Origin: Sphingobacteriales bacterium 50-39
Lineage (GTDB): Bacteria; Bacteroidota; Bacteroidia; Chitinophagales; Chitinophagaceae
NCBI GenBank assembly: GCA_001898505.1
Contig: MKTZ01000025.1
Coordinates: 248,001-312,000, forward strand
Direction: 5' to 3'
Length of the DNA: 64,000 nucleotides
The notes below the pieces were generated by a model that was not told the origin of the DNA, searched no databases, and was given only the letters and a program-made list of their open reading frames with translations. Position numbers and translations under genes: made by a program. Each line of letters opens with the position of its first letter. Within the stretch, counting starts at the first letter, position 1. Shown one piece after another: positions 1-8,737 of the stretch.

Positions 1-1
1 C

Positions 2-1051
2 TATTCCGACAATGGAGTATCCCAGTATGGATATGAGTGGGCGGACGCCAATGGAGAACAGACGACCAATGCACTTTATGTAAGTGATGAATGGCAGGTG
101 ACGCCGACCTTTCGTATAGATGGCGGAGTGCGTTGGGAGTATACGCAGACGGATGGAGTGGTAGGACAATCGAAAACGGTAAACTTAGGCACTTATGCGA
201 CCTCCCAGATAACAACAGGGAACGGAATATTTCAGGGCTATAACCATCATTTTGACTACACTACCTGGACATTGGGCGCCGATTACCAGCTTTCGGACAA
301 TATGGGCCTCTTCGGCAGGTATACTTCTGCGGCGCGGATCCCCGGATTTGCTACTTACTATAACAATGTCAATGCGACACCTGTCACCCAGACAATGGAA
401 TTGGGTGAACTTGGGTTCAAATATGCCCGGAGGCTATACGCTGTTTATGGCACGGGATTCTGGACAAAGTATCATAACGTTGGATTTACAAATACAGTCA
501 GCACCTTAAACGGATTCACTCAGGTGAATGCCATGGCAAACACAGAGACATTCGGTCTTGAATTCGAGGGCAGCATATATCCGGCTAAATGGTTTGATGC
601 TTCGGTGACGGCGACATTCCAGCATGGAGAATATCAGGGACTTGTTGCAGATGTTGTTTCCGGAGGGACGCTGACGCAAAAATACAATTACAATGGTAAC
701 AAGCTTATCAGGGTGCCGACTGTCTCTTTCAGGGTTGTCCCGGGATTCAATCTTTTTGGCAACCACCTTCGCTTGCAATCGCCGATAGAATTCGAAGGGA
801 AGCGTTATACGGATGTTGCAAACTCCCAGGTACTGCCGGCCTATACGAAAGTTGATTTGGATGCTCAGGTAAATATTACCAGGGAAATTTCAGTTTTTGG
901 GGTTATCGATAATCTTACGAATTCCTTAGGGCTTACAGAAGGTAATCCACGCCAGGGTGAGATCCAGAGTGCGGCAGCGGGTCAATATATATTTTTAGCG
1001 CGTCCATTGCTTGGGAGGAGTTTTAAGATCTCTTTGAGATATAAGTTTTAA
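2..1051 (+). CDS. TonB-dependent receptor, C-terminal part (5' end outside window)
   Basis: The reading frame is open from the first bases of the window, so the start lies upstream and about 349 residues are visible. They show alternating aromatic beta-strands of an outer-membrane barrel (for example LGADYQLSDNMGLFGRYTSA) and end in the strand FKISLRYKF with a terminal Phe, typical of outer-membrane barrels recognised by BamA. Such receptors import siderophores, metal complexes or glycans using TonB energy. The substrate cannot be told, because the plug domain is missing. A good terminator follows directly, so this is the last gene of its transcript. An internal GTG at 98 is not the real start, since coding sequence continues above it. 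Confidence 0.88.
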   Translation, partial: YSDNGVSQYGYEWADANGEQTTNALYVSDEWQVTPTFRIDGGVRWEYTQTDGVVGQSKTVNLGTYATSQITTGNGIFQGYNHHFDYTTWTLGADYQLSDNMGLFGRYTSAARIPGFATYYNNVNATPVTQTMELGELGFKYARRLYAVYGTGFWTKYHNVGFTNTVSTLNGFTQVNAMANTETFGLEFEGSIYPAKWFDASVTATFQHGEYQGLVADVVSGGTLTQKYNYNGNKLIRVPTVSFRVVPGFNLFGNHLRLQSPIEFEGKRYTDVANSQVLPAYTKVDLDAQVNITREISVFGVIDNLTNSLGLTEGNPRQGEIQSAAAGQYIFLARPLLGRSFKISLRYKF

Positions 1052-1056
1052 TTTTG

Positions 1057-1087
1057 AAAAAGCCCGGCCTTAGGTTGGGCTTTTTTA
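1057..1087 (+). terminator. Rho-independent terminator after TonB receptor
   Basis: AAAAAGCCC pairs with GGGCTTTTT around a short GC-containing loop, followed by a T run, a few bases after the receptor stop codon. Confidence 0.85.
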
Positions 1088-1177
1088 ACATACTGTATAC
1101 CCTGATTCTTTGCTTTTTCTTAGATCGGCGCAAGCCTCATCAACTTATTTCAATGTTTATATTTTAGAGTGAATGTC

Positions 1178-1468
1178 CTATCTTACCATAAGGGCCTTGC
1201 TCATGTAAATCGAATATATCAAAACGCAAAATAGATTCGTGCACGATATTAATATCAATAACCTTAGGTTTATTTTTTCCTTCTTTATTAAATAATATAA
1301 AATGAGGGTTAGGTAAATCAATATTAAAATAACTGGTAGGTACAACCCCGAGAGATAAAATAAATATCTGCTCAAAAATTTAATAACAAATGTGTTGAGC
1401 ACGAATAGAATTAAGTTCAACGCTGTTAATGACATTGCAAGCTTGTGAAATGCCATCTTGTTTGTCAT
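1178..1468 (-). CDS. Small membrane protein, three predicted TM segments
   Basis: The 96 residues consist almost entirely of hydrophobic stretches (about residues 12-32, 40-60 and 68-90) separated by short Lys/Arg loops, which suggests an inner-membrane protein. I recognise no family. It lies downstream of the secreted protein at 1551-2387, on the same strand, at the tail of the Rhs orphan array, so it could be a further immunity-type protein (inference from position only). AT-rich like the rest of the array. Confidence 0.5.
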   Translation of the reverse strand: MTNKMAFHKLAMSLTALNLILFVLNTFVIKFLSRYLFYLSGLYLPVILILIYLTLILYYLIKKEKINLRLLILISCTNLFCVLIYSIYMSKALMVR

Positions 1469-1550
1469 AATTTAATCTTCTAGTTTTTAGTGTTTGGCAT
1501 CATCTAGCGTTAAAGTTCCGCGCCGGCTTCCAATATTCCTCTTTGATGTA

Positions 1551-2387
1551 CTAGAACTTATACACCTCCCTTAGCTCTTCCGACGGCCGAAATGATATCA
1601 TCCCATCCTTTCCGTTAAAGGCTTCAACGGTTTTTGTTTGTTCAGGGGTTAGGCAAGGATGAAGGCTATTATAATACCATAAGCCCTCGGCGAGGAACCA
1701 ACTATAGTTTTTGTTGGGTAACGCTATTAATCTAAAAATCCCAGGAATATTATTTTTCTTGAGAAGTGCGATCAATACGTCGGAGTTAGGCTGCATAAAT
1801 GTTCTAAATTCCTTTTGCCAAGTCGACGTTGCCCTATTAATATCCCCAAAATAAAAGTCAAAATATTCGTGTTTCAGCAAACGAGTTAGGGAAGTATCAA
1901 TATCTTGTAGCACTTTGTTTGTAGAGGGGCTATAATTGTTAAAGACCAGATAAATCTTGTCATAGGTACATGTAAAGCCGTCCTTAATTTGAAGCGTATC
2001 GTAGCTAAAACTATTTTGGGCTAAGTATCCTAAAACAGGTTGTAGCAAAACGTCGCAATCTCTACGATGACTAAATAAGATGGAACCCCAAGCTTTCTTT
2101 TCACCAGTTGTTTTTAAGTTATAGCCAGCAAATGTAAACTCAATTTGTGCGCCTTCTTTGCTAATCATATTCCCTCGAAACCAAACCTGCTTGATGTGTT
2201 TTTTGTTGTCATTTTGGACGTAACTACTATCGCTCCAGGCTTTGAGTCTTAAGAAATCTTTGCCGGTATAATTTGCGCATGCAAAACGATGAATGCCGGC
2301 AATAAACGTTTCGAGAGACTCCTGTGCCTTTGCGGCTCTTGTTAGGAACAAGCAAATGGCAATAAGATAAATGTTATGTAGGTTCAT
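1551..2387 (-). CDS. Secreted protein of unknown function, immunity position of Rhs module E
   Basis: A 278-residue protein starting at the ATG at 2387, which gives a clean signal peptide (MNLHNIYLIAICLFLTRAAK followed by AQ). An in-frame GTG or ATG 7 codons upstream would put charged residues ahead of it and is less likely. The mature part is mixed alpha/beta, with many Tyr, Phe and Trp and two or three Cys. I recognise no domain. It follows 42 bases after the end of an Rhs-core/tip remnant at 2430-2594 on the same strand, the position in which immunity genes sit in Rhs arrays. The immunity role is inferred from this position. Confidence 0.6.
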   Translation of the reverse strand: MNLHNIYLIAICLFLTRAAKAQESLETFIAGIHRFACANYTGKDFLRLKAWSDSSYVQNDNKKHIKQVWFRGNMISKEGAQIEFTFAGYNLKTTGEKKAWGSILFSHRRDCDVLLQPVLGYLAQNSFSYDTLQIKDGFTCTYDKIYLVFNNYSPSTNKVLQDIDTSLTRLLKHEYFDFYFGDINRATSTWQKEFRTFMQPNSDVLIALLKKNNIPGIFRLIALPNKNYSWFLAEGLWYYNSLHPCLTPEQTKTVEAFNGKDGMISFRPSEELREVYKF

Positions 2388-2429
2388 TGAATAAAATCCC
2401 GGCGACATTTTGTCCTGCCGTAGGAAAAT

Positions 2430-2594
2430 TTATCTTAAATAAACGACCGAGTCGGGGATGCTATTGTCTTTAGCATATTGCTCAGCCATATTTAGTACAG
2501 ACATTTTTAATCTGTTTTTTATTCGTTCGATATCATCTTTGTTTAATTGCTTTATGTCGTTGACTCCTTGCCGTTAAACTCATACGGAGAATAT
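2430..2594 (-). pseudogene. Rhs orphan module E: core-junction remnant plus short tip
   Basis: The reverse strand reads YSPYEFNGKE (2567-2594), the conserved Rhs-core junction motif. A one-base frame change follows, and then NDIKQLNKDDIERIKN and further residues down to a TAA at 2430-2432. The module is short, lacks all upstream core sequence and has no start codon. It resembles the other truncated core/tip units in this window (at 4261, 5287, 7100 and 8738), so I read it as a decayed orphan tip that once preceded the secreted protein at 1551-2387. Confidence 0.55.
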
Positions 2595-2797
2595 ACGTAG
2601 AGAAGAAGGACAGCTGTCACACTTTTCAAACAACAGTAGGTAATACTAACTTAATGCCTGTGTATTAACCAACGCATAACTATATACATAAGAACAATTA
2701 AAAGTTCAAAGTAGAATAATATTGTAAGCTCCCCCTAAGTCCGGCCACAAGAATTAGAGTTACCAATTGAATGAATTGTTAACTTTAAACTTGAATT

Positions 2798-3064
2798 ATG
2801 AAACGCAAGCAGTTTACAGAAAGTCAGATCGTCACAGCCATCAAACAGCAGGAAGGGGGTATTGCCGTCAAGGATATCGCCCGGGACCTGGGGATAAGCG
2901 AAGCCACATTTTACAATTGGAAGTCGAAATACGGTGGCATGGAAGCCTCCGATGTCAAGCGGCTCAAGGATTTGGAAGCCGAACATGCCGAACTGAAGAA
3001 GATGTATGCCGAATTGTGCATCGAGAACCGGGCCATGAAAAACCTGATCGAAAAAAAGCTATAA
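2798..3064 (+). CDS. IS3-family transposase OrfA
   Basis: 88 residues. An N-terminal helix-turn-helix ([20 protein letters not shown] followed by [18 protein letters not shown]) is followed by a leucine-zipper-like helix ([20 protein letters not shown]). It binds the IS ends and takes part in forming the OrfAB transposase. The stop codon lies just behind an A-run where ribosomes can slip into the orfB frame (see 3052-3058). Confidence 0.93.
   Translation: MKRKQFTESQIVTAIKQQEGGIAVKDIARDLGISEATFYNWKSKYGGMEASDVKRLKDLEAEHAELKKMYAELCIENRAMKNLIEKKL
3052..3058 (+). other. Programmed -1 frameshift heptamer A AAA AAG
   Basis: In the orfA frame the codons read GAA AAA AAG CTA TAA. The heptamer A-AAA-AAG is the classic -1 slippage site of IS3 elements. 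After slipping, the frame continues as [13 protein letters not shown] into the orfB coding region without a stop, yielding the OrfAB fusion transposase. Confidence 0.85.
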
Positions 3065-3993
3065 CGCCTGCGGAGAAACGGGAAGCAGTTGGTTACCTGG
3101 TTGAGCAGGAGCAGCTGAGTGTTCGCAAGGCGTGTAAGATCGTAGCTATCCCCAGAAGCACCTACGAGTATAAAGCCATCCCCAAAGACGATGGGCCGGT
3201 CCAGGAAGCACTGACGGCCTTAACGGACAAGCACGTTGACATTGGGTTTTGGCAATCTTACTATCGATTAAGGAACAGAGGGTTTATGTGGAATCACAAA
3301 CGGATCTACCGGGTTTATATACAGATGAGACTGAATATCCGAAGGAGGGCCAAAAGGCGACTGCCCGCCCGAATCAGGGAGGCCTTGTTTATCCCTGAGG
3401 GGCCCAATGAGGTCTGGAGCATTGACTTTATGAGCGATGCCCTGGTGGACGGCAGGAAGTTCCGGGTATTGAACGTCATAGACGATTTTAACCGGGAATC
3501 GTTGGCCATTGAGGTGGATACCTCCCTGCCTGCCCGGCGCGTGATCCGGGTACTGGAAAGGATCATAGCCCGTCGCGGCAAGCCGACCTGCATCCGAACA
3601 GATAACGGGCCGGAATTCATCAGCCATCTGCTCCAGGAATGGTGTGAATCTAACAGGATCAGGTTGGTCTACATCCAGCCGGGAAAGCCAACCCAGAACG
3701 CTTACATCGAACGCAAAAACGGAACCATGCGCCGGGGATTACTGAACGCTTACCTATTCTACAGCCTCGCCGAGGTCCGGCTGATGGCCGAAGAATGGCA
3801 ACTGGATTACAATACTGAAAGACCGCACAAATCGCTGGGATATCTATCCCCGGTAAAATATGCTGAACAGTATTACCAAAGCCGGGCCGAAGCACTGAAG
3901 CTTTATCCACAAACGGCGAACGGAAATCCCTCAAAAATTGTAGAGAGCCGTTTAGTGGATAAAATATTTGAAAAACCAGAAAACTCTAACTGA
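3055..3993 (+). CDS. IS3-family transposase OrfB (rve integrase core, expressed as OrfAB)
   Basis: The product after the -1 shift starts with [15 protein letters not shown] and contains an HTH_21-type region ([19 protein letters not shown]) followed by an rve DDE catalytic domain. The visible acidic triad is D in [10 protein letters not shown] in RTDNGPEF and E in [12 protein letters not shown], with the conserved [11 protein letters not shown] tail. It performs strand cleavage and transfer of the element. No ATG stands at the expected start of a separate OrfB; the frame is open further upstream only because the region antiparallel to orfA lacks stops. Appears full length. Confidence 0.93.
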   Translation, partial: KAITPAEKREAVGYLVEQEQLSVRKACKIVAIPRSTYEYKAIPKDDGPVQEALTALTDKHVDIGFWQSYYRLRNRGFMWNHKRIYRVYIQMRLNIRRRAKRRLPARIREALFIPEGPNEVWSIDFMSDALVDGRKFRVLNVIDDFNRESLAIEVDTSLPARRVIRVLERIIARRGKPTCIRTDNGPEFISHLLQEWCESNRIRLVYIQPGKPTQNAYIERKNGTMRRGLLNAYLFYSLAEVRLMAEEWQLDYNTERPHKSLGYLSPVKYAEQYYQSRAEALKLYPQTANGNPSKIVESRLVDKIFEKPENSN

Positions 3994-4260
3994 CGGTGGC
4001 CCAGTTTTAGGGGGAGCTTACAATATTAAATAGATAGAGTAAATTTTTCTGGCCTTTTGCAACGCCTTTATTTGATCTTCTTTTTTTGCCAGGGCCAAAG
4101 CACTATTGATTCTTCTAAAGGAAAATCGCCTATCTGAATGATATAAGTTTCTTTCAATAAGTGAATTTTGCGCAAATCCAAGATAGAAATTGAATATATA
4201 AACGACGATTCCCAAAAATATTATGATAAATTCCATCAGTTGATTTTGTTATTATCTTTT

Positions 4261-4537
4261 TCATCTTTTGTTTCTCACTTTAATGGGCTTTCTTGTGCCC
4301 GCATAATACTTAAATCCAATTTGTATCGATATGGTGTCTTCGAGATCGTCGCCATAAGGCGGACCTAATATTTTCTGTGTTCGTGGATGTGTAGCCTTCG
4401 CTGAGTTTGTAGCCTTCACACCGAATAGAATGTTTGAATTCTTGGATCAAATACCCTTTCTCCATAATCCACCTGATCCCCGCCCCCCGCACTTCATTGT
4501 CAAGGCCGGAGCTCTTTGCCAGTAAACCCATAACGGT
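4261..4537 (-). pseudogene. Rhs orphan module D: degenerate core junction plus short tip
   Basis: The reverse strand encodes RYGFTGKELRP (4503-4537), then after damage GDQVDYGERVFDPRIQTFYS (about 4431-4490), which are the Rhs-core junction and the YD-repeat end motif. After another frame change the sequence reads KILGPPYGDDLEDTISIQIG and further, to a TGA at 4261-4263. Stops and frame changes show it is not translated as one protein. A 79-residue frame on the same strand over the core part is merely the wrong frame of this remnant. The IS-split membrane protein gene follows 25 bases later. Confidence 0.65.
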
Positions 4538-4545
4538 ATCTTTAT

Positions 4546-5277
4546 TCAATGTATGGTTATTTTTTTTATTATGCTGTCTTTTGTTGATTGCATATCAGCC
4601 TCATTATTTAAAATGGAGACAACTTTTAACTCATGGATTCCGCTCTGAGAGAAGCGTTTTTGAATTAGAGCAAGATGATGCTCAGTGTAATTAGCCTGCA
4701 CTCTTTGACTATCTATATAACATAGGATAGTATTTTTACTTCCTTCAGGTTCTGAATAAAAGAAAAATATATTGACAAGAGAATCTTTAGGTAGGCTATC
4801 TTTTTTTGTTTCATAAATTAGAATATTGGGACTAACGGCGACTCCTTCTTCTTTAATTACCTTCTGGTTATCATCATACTTCTTTACATAGTAGATATCT
4901 CCATTAAAATCCAATTCATTGTAGAGTCTAATTTTGCCATCCTTTCCATAGTAAATTGTTGGGCCAACAGGTTTGTCATTCCAAAAAAAGCCTTTTGATT
5001 CGATTCCGCCATTTTCAAAATAAGCCTCAAATTCGCCGTTCAAGGTATCGTTACGGTATGTATATTTTTTCTTTAATTGTCCTCCATCATAGAATTCTTC
5101 GGCAATTCCTATCTTTTGCCCCCGCTTGTTTACCATCTTTTTACTCTTTATCTTCCCTGTAGAGTAATACTCTATTTTTGGTATCCCTTCAGTTTGTCTT
5201 GCACCTTCTTCGTTGTTGCAAGAAACAAGAAATATAAAAATAAAATAAAAAGCAATTTTGCATATCCTTGATGTCAT
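4546..5277 (-). CDS. Lipoprotein with MORN-like repeats, YwqK-type antitoxin (immunity of Rhs module C)
   Basis: 243 residues with a lipoprotein signal (FIFLVSC, Cys about residue 20) and at least four MORN-like YwqK repeats, such as YSTGKIKSKK, YDGGQLKKKYTYRNDTLNG, YFENGGIESKGFF and YGKDGKIRLYNE. YwqK-family proteins are annotated as antitoxins and are often immunity proteins of polymorphic toxins. The C-terminal 90 residues are a separate beta-rich part. It starts about 10 bases after the stop of Rhs tip C (5287), the spacing expected for a toxin-immunity pair. Lipidation suggests action in the periplasm or at the outer membrane. Confidence 0.8.
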   Translation of the reverse strand: MTSRICKIAFYFIFIFLVSCNNEEGARQTEGIPKIEYYSTGKIKSKKMVNKRGQKIGIAEEFYDGGQLKKKYTYRNDTLNGEFEAYFENGGIESKGFFWNDKPVGPTIYYGKDGKIRLYNELDFNGDIYYVKKYDDNQKVIKEEGVAVSPNILIYETKKDSLPKDSLVNIFFFYSEPEGSKNTILCYIDSQRVQANYTEHHLALIQKRFSQSGIHELKVVSILNNEADMQSTKDSIIKKITIH

Positions 5278-5286
5278 ACTAATGAA

Positions 5287-6177
5287 TTACTGTTTTTTGG
5301 CCTTGTTATAGCTTTTAGTTGCAGTTTTTTCTCCTTGGTGATGTAGTCTTCGCTGATCAACTCGGTATATAGCAGAAGCCCCAACACCTATGATTGAATA
5401 ATCTCCGAATATTTTTTTGTTTCAAATGTAATGGACGAGTTACTTGTATTTCTTGGAACACCCACCTCTATACCTACCCCGAGTGAAAGATTGCTACTGA
5501 TATTTATTTTCTTCCCAATAGATGCTAGATTTTTATTTATACCAACACTGGCTTGAATTGCAGTGGGAGCTTCATAACCGAATCCTTCTGAGTTTTCACG
5601 AAATTTCTGCTTAAACCAGTTAAGACCAACTTGTACATTACTACTTGCTCCCCCTGGTCTATATTGCAACTGAATAAACGAATTAGGCTCTGTAATGTTA
5701 CCAATAAAACCTCCGTCTCCATTTGGTGCACTATTGTAGTATGTCTTATGACTTTTCCACTTGAATTTTAGCCTTGTACTGTTGTCCACCTTTATTTACC
5801 CATGTAAAATCATCAGCGAAAATACCGCCATTTAGCACTCCGTCTGGTTTAAATGCTGGACGGTTGGTAGCGGCATATGCATTCGCTGCTTGGGTATTAT
5901 TATCAGGAGGGGCACCGCCATATCCCTGCAACGCAAGTATTAAGGCATCGGTTCCTTTGTTAACTGCAGTAGGCTCCAGTCCACCCAAATCAATTGTAGC
6001 AACGGGGTTGCCTCCAGAAAACAAATAAGGAGATAAGGCAGGAAATTATTTCTGTAGAGAATCTACGCTTAAGAACCTTCCTAACCTTGGATCATAAATT
6101 CTGGCTCCATAATCAATCTGATTTCCTGTACCTTTGATCTCGTTATCATTTTCCTTCCCGTTAAACCCAAACCCGTA
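5287..6177 (-). pseudogene. Rhs orphan module C: core junction plus tip, with a stop and two frameshifts
   Basis: Reads YGFGFNGKENDNEIKGTGNQ then IDYGARIYDPRLGRFLSVDS from 6177, just below a TGA. An in-frame TAA at 6046-6048 stands where related cores have Lys (LQK-stop-FPALSPYLF), and the core continues to DLGGLEP. The tip then needs a one-base correction near 5750 (A-run) and another in a run of seven T near 5405 (A-run on the coding strand). After both it ends GEKTATKSYNKAKKQ with a stop at 5287-5289. The tip contains a Gly/Ser-rich beta region; I recognise no toxin fold. Confidence 0.75.
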
Positions 6178-6209
6178 TCACCTCGAACTGGATCTTTGTT
6201 CTTTTAGAG

Positions 6210-7100
6210 CTATTTTTTCAACAGCATCGACAAGTATAGTTTCGTTTCATTGTCTTCAGCCAGTGCCCGGATGGAATTATAATCCTCCATAAATGGATAT
6301 GAATAAATTTTCTTATTCCCAGAGCTGACCTTTACCCTGACTTTTCTATTAATAGAATCGAGAGCTGTCAACGCTTCGTTGTATTTGTTATAGATTTGGG
6401 AAAATGTGTTTGTAAAATGCCCGTCGTTTACAAGGCTATTATAAAAACCTCTCCGCTGCATTGAAGCATATTTAAGATACGTCGAGAAAAAGATATTGAA
6501 ATAATAGAAATTTATCCAACTATCATAAGTAGATTTAAGATATCCTTCCCAAAAGGTTGGTCTATTCGTATAGCTGCATGTTTCGAAGAACCCAAACATG
6601 TCCACAAGGCTTCTCGCTTCCAAAGAATAAGCATTAAATTCTTCCAATAAACCAAAAATTCCATAGCTACGAGAAAGACAATCACCTTTGCACAAAATAT
6701 ACGTTTGAGTAAGAGGCTTATTAGTAACGTAATCCGGCAAAATCGACGCAATACTATCTGACGTTATATAATTAGGGGTTACACGCACTTCTAAAAGCTG
6801 ATTAGAATCAGACCAATAATAACGCATGTCTCTCATCCCGGCACTTTTTATGTTATCGTATATATGAGAAGACTCATGTATGAATGTCACAAGTCCTTTA
6901 GGTCCGTATTGTATATTTCCATAAGCCGTGCCAATGAATATCTTCAGGTTGTTATAATTCAAGAATACCTTAAATCTGGACGCGCCAATAATTTCCTTCG
7001 CTAATACATATTCTTTATCGAAACTACTGGAAGATTGCGCAATGCATCTGAGTGTCGCGTAAACAACGCAGGATGCAATTAAAAATATTTTCTTTATCAT
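6210..7100 (-). CDS. Secreted protein of unknown function, immunity of Rhs module B
   Basis: 296 residues from the ATG at 7100, with a signal peptide (MIKKIFLIASCVVYATLRCI followed by AQ). The start overlaps the restored stop of Rhs tip B as TAATG, a translational coupling typical of toxin-immunity pairs. The mature protein contains TFIHESSHIYDNIKS around residue 85; this HExxH-like pattern reads HESSH and could bind metal, but I cannot assign a peptidase family. Aromatic-rich C-terminal half, no TM segment. The immunity role is inferred from position; a secreted effector is the alternative. Confidence 0.65.
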   Translation of the reverse strand: MIKKIFLIASCVVYATLRCIAQSSSSFDKEYVLAKEIIGASRFKVFLNYNNLKIFIGTAYGNIQYGPKGLVTFIHESSHIYDNIKSAGMRDMRYYWSDSNQLLEVRVTPNYITSDSIASILPDYVTNKPLTQTYILCKGDCLSRSYGIFGLLEEFNAYSLEARSLVDMFGFFETCSYTNRPTFWEGYLKSTYDSWINFYYFNIFFSTYLKYASMQRRGFYNSLVNDGHFTNTFSQIYNKYNEALTALDSINRKVRVKVSSGNKKIYSYPFMEDYNSIRALAEDNETKLYLSMLLKK

Positions 7101-8144
7101 TATCGCTGCCATGTTTTGTTAATATCCGTCGGAGGAGGGGGTAACTTGCGCCTACAGGAAAAGAGGTCGTTGTGGTAGTTGTAGTAGTCGTCAATACATT
7201 CAAATTTACTACCGGCGCCGAGTTAGGTGTCATAGTTCCCGGTATAATGTTGCCTGCAGGTATTCCACTTCTCCCAAGACCATTTATGATTGTAGCCATT
7301 CTACCCCGCAATAGATTATTCACTGCAGCCGCAGCGTGTTGCCGCCGAATGTTCCGGAAGATACATTCACAGTTATTACAGAATTCGTATTTGTTGTAAT
7401 AGTAGTAGTAGTTACTCCGGCAGCGTTGGTTCCAACGATCGGAGGACTAGTATTTGTTGTTGGAACTAACCCGGCTACAGCTGCATTTAATGTAGTTTGT
7501 CCATTGGCAGTTAGTTGTGTCGGATTCGTCCCTGGGGCTTGTCCTCCCATTCTTCCAGTTCCAGGATTATACAATGCTGGGTTAAACTGTGCAGGGACCG
7601 AAATTGTTGTATTAACGACCGCAGCATTTGTTTGCTGTTGAGTATTAACCAATGTTTCATCGAATTTCCATAAAACGAGATGCGGTTCTGTTGCACCTTT
7701 AGAAGAAACATCCCTATATGTGACAGTTCTTACGACTGTAGGGCATGCCGGCCCAGCTTGATCCATCGTGATCACCCCGGATGTTACAGTTCCACTTACT
7801 TTAAAGATGTCCTGATGAGGCAAGGTACTTTCGTTTGTATGATATTTAAACCTCGATCCTCCCGGCACATTTTTTATTATTCCGTCTCCGTCCATAATCT
7901 GAATTATATAAGTGAGGCCTGTTTGATTGGCTGGACCACCTTCCAGCCCATCAATGTCTATATTCCATATTGGATTATTACTTGCATATTGATATGTCGA
8001 TAACATTGGGAACTTCTTAGCAAATGGGTCTTCACTTAAGAACTTGCCTAATCTAGTGTCGTAAATTATCGCCCCATAATCCACCTGATTCCCCATCCCC
8101 TTCACGTCATTATCATTCTCCTTCCCATTAAACCCATAACGGCA
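7100..8144 (-). pseudogene. Rhs orphan module B: core junction plus Thr-rich tip, frameshifted
   Basis: Starts below a TAG at 8145-8147 with CRYGFNGKENDNDVKGMGNQ, continues through YDTRLGKFLSEDP to NIDIDGLEG, and then a tip of about 200 residues. The first frame ends at 7320 after GGNTLRLQ. The neighbouring frame carries on without a gap as AAAAVNNLLRGRMATIING and a Thr run. A further change in a C-rich run near 7135 brings the frame to PPPPTDINKTWQR and a TAA that overlaps the ATG of the next gene. So two frameshifts separate the parts. The helix-like end (LLRGRMATIINGLGRSGIPA) recalls an OmpA-type C-terminal domain, but weakly. Confidence 0.65.
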
Positions 8145-8193
8145 CTAATCGATTCCAAGTACACTCTCTTAATCATACTACCAGAATACCAGC

Positions 8194-8727
8194 TCATTGA
8201 CCTTGCACTAAACTTATTTGTATATAAATAGTATCCTTAATTACTTGGGAAGCTAGTCTACCCGTCCATTTCTGCCTGACAGAAACAATTTTCTTTTTGC
8301 CAAATTCATTATAAAAGCCACTATAAACTACTGCTGAATCCATTTTGGGATTCCACCACTTGATCCCTGCTTCTATGTTCCTAATATCAGCGCTCTCAAT
8401 CGTACTACTCATTTTCCAAAAATTATGAATATGCTCCGCATATTTATAATCAGTAATTCTTAACGAATCTTTATTTAACAACGGGTTAGGCGGAAGAAGA
8501 AGTAATTCAGTTGCTATCTGATCAGACTGCGGAGACAGGAATTTCATGTATACTACTCTAGGGTAATCATATCCAGGCATTACTTTGTATTCAAAGAAAT
8601 TAAAATTGCCACCTCCATCCAAGCGAATACCTAGGTATCGAACTATATCAGCCTTTATTTTTGCATCATTACTGGTATTACAACTTATTGAATAGACAGC
8701 AACAAAAAGGAAAAAGAATTTATTCAC
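8194..8727 (-). CDS. Lipoprotein, putative immunity protein of Rhs tip A
   Basis: 177 residues with a lipoprotein signal (MNKFFFLFVAVYSISC, Cys 16). The mature part is beta-rich and I recognise no family. It begins 10 bases after the stop of the Rhs protein (8738), so it is very likely co-expressed with it and protects against that tip (inference). The membrane anchor suggests periplasmic or outer-membrane location. Confidence 0.7.
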   Translation of the reverse strand: MNKFFFLFVAVYSISCNTSNDAKIKADIVRYLGIRLDGGGNFNFFEYKVMPGYDYPRVVYMKFLSPQSDQIATELLLLPPNPLLNKDSLRITDYKYAEHIHNFWKMSSTIESADIRNIEAGIKWWNPKMDSAVVYSGFYNEFGKKKIVSVRQKWTGRLASQVIKDTIYIQISLVQGQ

Positions 8728-8737
8728 ATCACAAATT

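Larger units (their letters stand above)
2723..4022 (+). mobile_element. IS3-family insertion sequence, IS407-like, 1300 bp
   Basis: The ends are TGTAAGCTCCCCCTAA at 2723-2738 and its exact reverse complement at 4007-4022, with partial pairing for several more bases inward. A 4-bp direct repeat ATAT (2719-2722 and 4023-4026) flanks the element. The terminal TG..CA, the 4-bp duplication and the orfA/orfB pair with -1 frameshifting fit the IS407 group of the IS3 family. The copy looks intact and therefore potentially active. It is more GC-rich than the flanking Rhs array, which is in keeping with recent arrival. Confidence 0.93.
2651..4236 (-). pseudogene. Small two-TM membrane protein split by the IS element (immunity position of Rhs module D)
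   Basis: The reverse-strand frame starts at ATG 4236 with a TM segment (IIIFLGIVVYIFNFYLGFA), continues through a charged middle part, and runs into the right end of the IS at 4022, stopping inside it. Removing the IS (2723-4022) and one copy of the 4-bp target duplication ATAT restores an open frame. It continues at 2718 with FYFELLIVLMYIVMRWLIHR and stops at 2651-2653, giving a 93-residue protein with TM helices at both ends. The frame and topology both survive the excision, which is strong evidence for one interrupted gene. It begins 25 bases after the end of the degenerate Rhs module D, so it was probably that module's immunity protein (inference). Confidence 0.72.

Noticed and set aside
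3268-3934. Three minus-strand frames of 91 to 119 residues inside the IS element
   Set aside because: They are antisense to the transposase catalytic domain and have no protein-like character.
4310-4549. 79-residue minus-strand frame that could be annotated as a gene
   Set aside because: It is the wrong frame of a degenerate Rhs core junction; the neighbouring frame reads RYGFTGKE and QVDYGERVFDPRI.
7160-7190. Short repeated GTN units that could be read as a repeat array
   Set aside because: They are Thr codons within a tip frame (minus strand), not a CRISPR or tandem-repeat locus. No CRISPR array was seen anywhere in the window.
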